Shown piece by piece: positions 58,741 to 64,000 of a DNA stretch of 64,000 bases. Numbering within the stretch: the stretch's first letter is position 1; every line of letters begins with the position of its first letter. The DNA is from Protonemura montana (lineage: Eukaryota; Arthropoda; Insecta; Plecoptera; Nemouridae): contig OX387607.1 in NCBI GenBank assembly GCA_947568835.1, positions 9,687,701-9,751,700 on the forward strand, in the 5' to 3' direction. The notes beneath the pieces were generated by a model. The model had not been told where the DNA came from, did not search any database, and saw only the letters and a list, made by a program, of their open reading frames with translations. The translations under genes and the position numbers were made by a program.

Positions 58741-59876
58741 TGATTATATTTTCAATTAAGCTCCATTGTAAAACGATCAAAATAATACCCCTATCGCTTT
58801 ATGAACTTCAAAATGTATCACAATATAAATTTAAAACTATTTTAAGAATTCAAGTGCGTTTGTAAATAAAAACCGCATGTTGACAAAACAAAGTAAAACA
58901 TGACAAAAGATTTTGTTTCGTCTTGTTAAACTTTTTTTAAAAGATAAGTGGACATATCAGTGATTAAACCAAAAATCACTTACAATTATCTCGAGAGGTT
59001 GTTACGATAAAAACACACACTTGAACGCTTTCCGCGGGGCATAAGTGCGCGCCCGCGAGAAGGGGTTCTCTATCGCATAGAATTTCAATCGCGTTTTAAT
59101 ATTTTCAAATTGGCTGCGGTTGTCTTGCGATTTCGAGTGCGCTGCAGTTACCATCATTGTGAACTCTTTCAGCTGTTCAGGAAAAGTGCACAAAGAAACC
59201 GTTTGGTGGCCCTTGAAGTTTCGATGTAGTACCACATGTTAATTTTTCAACGAAGAATAGAAAGAATCGTACAGTGCGCTTGTATTAAAATGTCTGTTAT
59301 GATTTTCGGATTAGTCAGAATCCGTTATTGATAACGATATTGAAAAATAATTTCCATTTGTCAATTTGTTAATTGATTTTGTTTGTAGTTTTAATCTGAA
59401 ATCATGCAATAAACTGGAGAAGTGCGTTTTTGATGAAACGAATTGAGCCTAATAATCCATGTTTCACATCCCCTGGATGAACTACATGGTTTCCACGGCA
59501 TACCCCGAAGCCGACTCCTAATAACACACCAATCCAACATAAACATTTTCGAGTAGCACTATGGAACGAAAATATAAACGAAAAATAGCAGATACGTCTC
59601 TCTACCTCTAATGGTACAATAAGGGTGAAAAATATATCAAAATTTGGGTCACATGCTCGGATGCAATGGACTCGTGATGCAATATCACGGGAAAAAGGTT
59701 GAAAACAACAATACTCGGGCAGGAGATGAAAGAGATAAGGGGGGTGTACGAAGGGTGAGGCCATAAGGGCGGGCAGGGGGGGGGAATGGGAAATGGAGCA
59801 CATCTGCGACCAACCACATCTCAAAGCGTCAGCATCAGCCGTCGGTCAAATGTTGCACCAGCTATCTGCATCTCAG

Positions 59877-59886
59877 CGTCGCGACG
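59877..59886. other. CGTCGCGACG palindrome, copy 4
   Basis: Perfect palindrome in AGCGTCGCGACGCC context, followed within 10 bases by CGACGTCCGCG. Confidence 0.9.
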
Positions 59887-62800
59887 CCACCGACGTCCGC
59901 GATATCCCTGAAATTAGAATGCGTTGCGCGGCGCTCGAGGCGCATAAGCGACGTCTTTGCTCGTTCGAATCATTTCTTTTCGACTGCGCTGGTAGGGTGG
60001 AGATGGGACTCAGTTTCGTAATATTCAAATGAAACCGGGTGATCCAATTACGTATTGGTTCGTCATGTCCTATTCACGATTTGCATAAATCGGATGATAA
60101 ATACGATCTTGAATTAGTAATAAAGCGATTCGTTACGGGCAATCCCATGAGATTTTCAACAACACCCACTAAATGTCTTTGATAAACTGGGATGGGTAAA
60201 TTACAGGCTAATTAACATGCGATTCAAAGAAGATTCCATTTCAAATTATCCGGCATTTAGGACGGTTTCTTTTTAAGATGGTCGGTTATATATAAAAAAA
60301 TCAATCAAAACTTTCTGAGTTGTTGTCGCTGCAGTAATATCAAGGAATATCAATAAGAGCCACTCTGATAGTCACACGTACGTTGACGTTGACGTCCCAA
60401 GGGGTGAAGAAGTCACGATTTCGGTTCGTTTAATACAAAACTCCGTTGCAATTGGCAGGAAAGTGTCAGGCCACGCGTGACAAAGATGTTTTGTTGTATA
60501 ATAATATCGCACCGGCTTTACAAAGAAATAGACGTCCCTCGCGGCTGATTTTAGGAGCCCGCGGATTCGTAAAGCTTTCCAATCAATTCTGCAACCCGAA
60601 CCATTGCCCAAGATTTCGTTTTTCTGAAAAGACAGCGTCTAAATTTGAGCAAAATCGAATTCATTTTCATATCGAGTTTCTGACTCTGTAGATCGTGTCA
60701 CGGAATAGAATTAAAAAAAAAACAACCCCTATGAAATTTCTAATAAACTTTCCAAGATATCATATAAAAAAACAAGGATTTTCAAACAAGCCTCTTTTGA
60801 AGCAATTCCACACAAAAATAATTTCCAACTCACCAAAACTTACAATTTTCAATCTCAATGTTAAAAAAAGATCTGCATCTGAACACCACACAAGAAACCT
60901 AAAATTGATCTTAATTACCGTAACCAGCACCACCCTGTCGTCTCTTTGCATAGAGCAAACAGACCACAGCAAGCAAGGCGATACCTTCCCAGCACGCAAA
61001 CATCTCCCATCTAAAAGGCCTCCATAAAAAGAGTAAACGTAATCTATTTACAATGGCAGCGCACGCCGCACAAGGCAAGAGGGCTAGCACCGACGCGTCA
61101 TAGGGCCCATATAGGCGCATGGTAATTCTAGTTGAGAACGTGCCTAAAACCCAGCCCTGTATAAAAGCGCGCGTGTTTGAGATGGTTCGGCCGGCTTCCA
61201 CCCTTACGCCTTAGAAGAGAAAAAACTTGAACAATCACCCATATAAGTGGCCGGTATATAGGGATGAAACTTCAAACACGTGGATCAATTAAAAGGAAGG
61301 GCCACGTTTAGGTCACTGTCTTTCAATGGCGTTGTCCTATAGACAAAGTTGTACAACGAGGTGGTAGCATGCACCCCAAGTCCTTTATAAGTCAGAAAGA
61401 AGTTGTGTGTAAAGGAATGAATTCTATGTGAGTGATGACACGCGATAGTGTGTGTTGCTTAACGCTCGTGCTGATTTTTTGTGGTCGTTTTGTGTTGGTT
61501 GTACCCTTTCTGGTAACTCCTTTAAGGGAGGGTCGCAAAGTTAAAGATAGGCCGCGATCGAGCGAGTTCTAGATGTTATAAAATGGATGAGTTTAGATTT
61601 AATTTTGGTTCAATCTATGATGTTGCGCATGTCAAATTGAGGGGTTATTACTGTTTTATTGGCAGTAAACTAATCGCGAATCATTTAGTGAAAACTGTGA
61701 AGTGATATTTAAATTTAAGTGTCATCACGGCGGATGAAAATTTTCAAGTCCACCTCGCTATCGAGTGTGCGCTGCTGGCACAATTCATCATCTGGTCATT
61801 GTCAGTCGTTACTCATCTTACGTGGACTGAGCACCCCTTTGTTAAAATCCCGTCCCCATATGCAAATCCACCCCCCCCTGGTCGTTCGCAGAATCCACCC
61901 CTACTTTTCAGTCCACCCACCCTACTGAAAAAACCTTAACAAAGGACATCGCCTTTGTCATAAAAGATCTTAAAAATGTTCGCTGGTCACTGGCCCATTG
62001 TCTGCAGTGTCCGACATAGGTTGACCCTTTCCTGTCACCAAAAACTCACCCCATATTTTAAATCGAAACCACATGACGTATTTTTATTTTCGAATCGAAA
62101 AGAATCTCTCAATTACATTGTACTCGATTAGTGATGCGAATCTGGGTTTTGAAAAATAGTGATTAGGGAATTTAAAGAGGGGTCTGACATCGTCTAGGCG
62201 ATGGGGTCGTTTTTATATTATGCAGATGGTCGCATGACGCATTTTGACCAAGTACGCTCATGACAAAACGCCAACAGGTGTACACAGGTATTTTCAAGGA
62301 ATCCGTTTTTACCCATGGGTCGTCTTAATTTTCTAGTAAAAATCATTGGAAGTTTAATAGCATTATTTATTCGAGCACAGCAGGTGAGCAACGCTTAAAA
62401 AATGTCATGACAAACATAATTAAAGTTAAAATTTCAGTCATGAATATAAACTTTTAAATAATTGCTGTCTGTCAGAATAGAATTCAGATTTTTTAAAACA
62501 GCAAAACAGATAGGCGGAAAGAACACCTAATTCCAAGACATCTTACATTTAGAAAGCGGCGAAGTTGTACTTGGCCATTTTTATCTGGCGTCGGTCGTCT
62601 TGAAGACGTTAATGAGACACGCACTAGGTCTACTTTTCATTTCAATCGATTTTCACTTCATTGTTAAACGTAGTACTGACCCAAATTTGCATCCCTTGTC
62701 ACTCGGAAAGCGTCCGTCTGAGCGACCTCCACCCCCGACACCAAACAACCCCTTTCAACTGCACCCCCAACATGTGACAAACTTGCTACCCTTAAATCCG

Positions 62801-64000
62801 AGCCCATCAACCCTTTGAATTCGCTGACCGAATGAAACCCCCTGCCTCACGTTATAAAAGCTGACGTTTCAAAGATCACGTTTCAATGCCCGAGTTACAA
62901 GGCAGATGCACATTTTTTTTATTTTAAAAGGCAGCTAAGTGAATTTTGGGTTCGTGCATTTTTGATTAGTAATCAAATTAAATTCACGTCGAAGAAAATG
63001 TGAAATGGTTTGGAATATATTGTTGCATGGTATCGCATGGTATAGAAGCAGACAGATGGACAGTCGACAGGCATAAGCGCAGTTCTTCAACATGAAAAAC
63101 CACTTTTTAACAGTTTAACAAGCGAGTACGTGACAATCTGCTGCAAAAACTGATTCAAGATTGACGTAGCCATTTCATAGCCAGCGATATCGTTTGAATT
63201 CGCAACATTAACGATCTTCGGTCGAAGCCTCCCATAGATTACCTCTCAAACCAGATTGAAAGATTGAAAAATAGTATTTCATGACCAGTGAATGCAAGTT
63301 TCAATATGTATTGACGATATATTTCCAGTTCGGACAGATGACGGATGCTCCTATATCCAACTCTTCGGCTCTGTCATGAAGGTGGACACGGCTTCGCAGA
63401 GTTTTTCTTTTTCAATTAAGCGAAACCCAAGTTAAATTGCGTTTAGAGCGCGTGCCTCGTAACTCATGTAAGCAGCAAACACCTGTCCAGGTGACATGCA
63501 AGTGTCATTGCTAACTACTTGCTGTGTTATCCATGTGCATCTCGATGCTCGTGAAGGATATGCCATGGTACGTACCAGTCGAAATGCAACAAAGAGATGT
63601 CTGTTTGAGTAAACACTTTGTCGAGTGTTTTGTTAGGGAAAAGGGGTTTCGTTGTATCTTACACTGTTGGCTACTTGAAGAAATGCAAGTAAAAAAAGTA
63701 AATAATAAATGTGTTGAACAAATAAATCTTAATTTTGCAAAATTGTCATGATGATCGCGTCTGATTTACACTGAAAATTATAGAAAATCTCCGCTTCTAT
63801 ATCCAAGTAAGCTTCGTTTTTTATTTAAATCGCTGTATATCTATTTGTATAGGTAAAAAGCTCCTAAACTCAAATATTCTCTAAAAATTGATTATTTTTA
63901 GAGTCACATTACTACAAACTCCGTTACCACAGCAAAGCTGCGAGGTCATTTCTACTAATTTTAACCGAACTGAAAATCGGTACCGAAATAATAAGTTATT

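Larger units (their letters stand above)
50233..64000 (-). other. BCL11 intron (partial; upstream donor not in window)
   Basis: The exon at 47508-50230 needs at least one upstream exon, expected to encode the N-terminal region including a C2HC finger and to end in phase 1. I found none on the minus strand up to 64000, so this stretch is inferred to be intron. It is AT-rich with GC-rich patches near 51.1, 54.3-54.6, 55.5-55.7 and 59.8-59.9 kb. It contains repeat copies at 50.96, 55.28, 57.66 and 58.62 kb and two CGTCGCGACG palindromes. Short open frames here show no family signature. Intron enhancers are plausible for such a gene but cannot be proved by eye. Confidence 0.7.

Noticed and set aside
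60911-61201. 96-codon hydrophobic minus-strand frame
   Set aside because: Considered as a possible membrane peptide or BCL11 upstream exon; no match and no convincing splice context.

Overview
The window looks like a piece of an arthropod, most likely insect, nuclear genome. It is AT-rich non-coding DNA full of homopolymer runs, microsatellites and small inverted-repeat elements, with one GC-rich spliced coding exon of a developmental zinc-finger gene. The arthropod call rests on that exon, whose last zinc finger ends His-x3-Cys followed by Val-Val, unlike the vertebrate proteins as I remember them. A short TTAGG-type run near 45.87 kb adds weak support. No bacterial operon, phage, CRISPR array or rRNA gene is visible.

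The one gene I can support is on the minus strand: the large terminal coding exon (47508-50230) of a BCL11-family (BCL11A/BCL11B; Drosophila CG9650/Chronophage) C2H2 zinc-finger transcription factor. The exon opens at a good splice acceptor and carries zinc fingers in a 1 + 2 + 3 layout, the conserved RLR.LAG and NNPF blocks, and a long Asp/Glu tract. The start codon and the upstream exon(s) are not in the window. Everything from 50231 to 64000 is therefore best read as intron (at least 13.7 kb), and the DNA left of 47508 as 3' UTR followed by intergenic DNA, or introns of unseen genes.

Left part (1-47507): no recognisable coding exon. It holds (i) family 'B' elements, with ends like TTATTATTA...CTCTCAAAAAT around a tRNA-like body, near 6.2, 7.85, 10.7, 17.8-18.3 and 39.84-40.0 kb, plus a perfect 48-bp foldback of the same ends at 9.82-9.93 kb; (ii) a palindromic element with 95-bp arms at 17.79-18.07 kb, nested inside a B element, with a half copy at 26.5 kb; each arm has a degenerate hammerhead-ribozyme-like core; (iii) a 55-bp minisatellite at 34.72-35.02 kb whose minus strand lacks stops in all three frames; (iv) a decayed ~41-bp tandem array at 37.71-37.95 kb; (v) short inverted-repeat elements at 20.66 and 36.87 kb; (vi) poly-C/poly-G/poly-T tracts.

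Right part (50231-64000): the BCL11 intron, with several copies of a small repeat carrying AGCGCTAATGTTAAAC/GTTTAACATTAGCGCT ends, and GC-rich patches. The perfect palindrome CGTCGCGACG occurs four times outside the exon and a shorter core once inside it, far more often than this AT-rich DNA should give. I see no convincing new multi-gene system. The best leads are the nested palindromic/tRNA-like elements, the CGTCGCGACG patches and the three-frame-open minisatellite.
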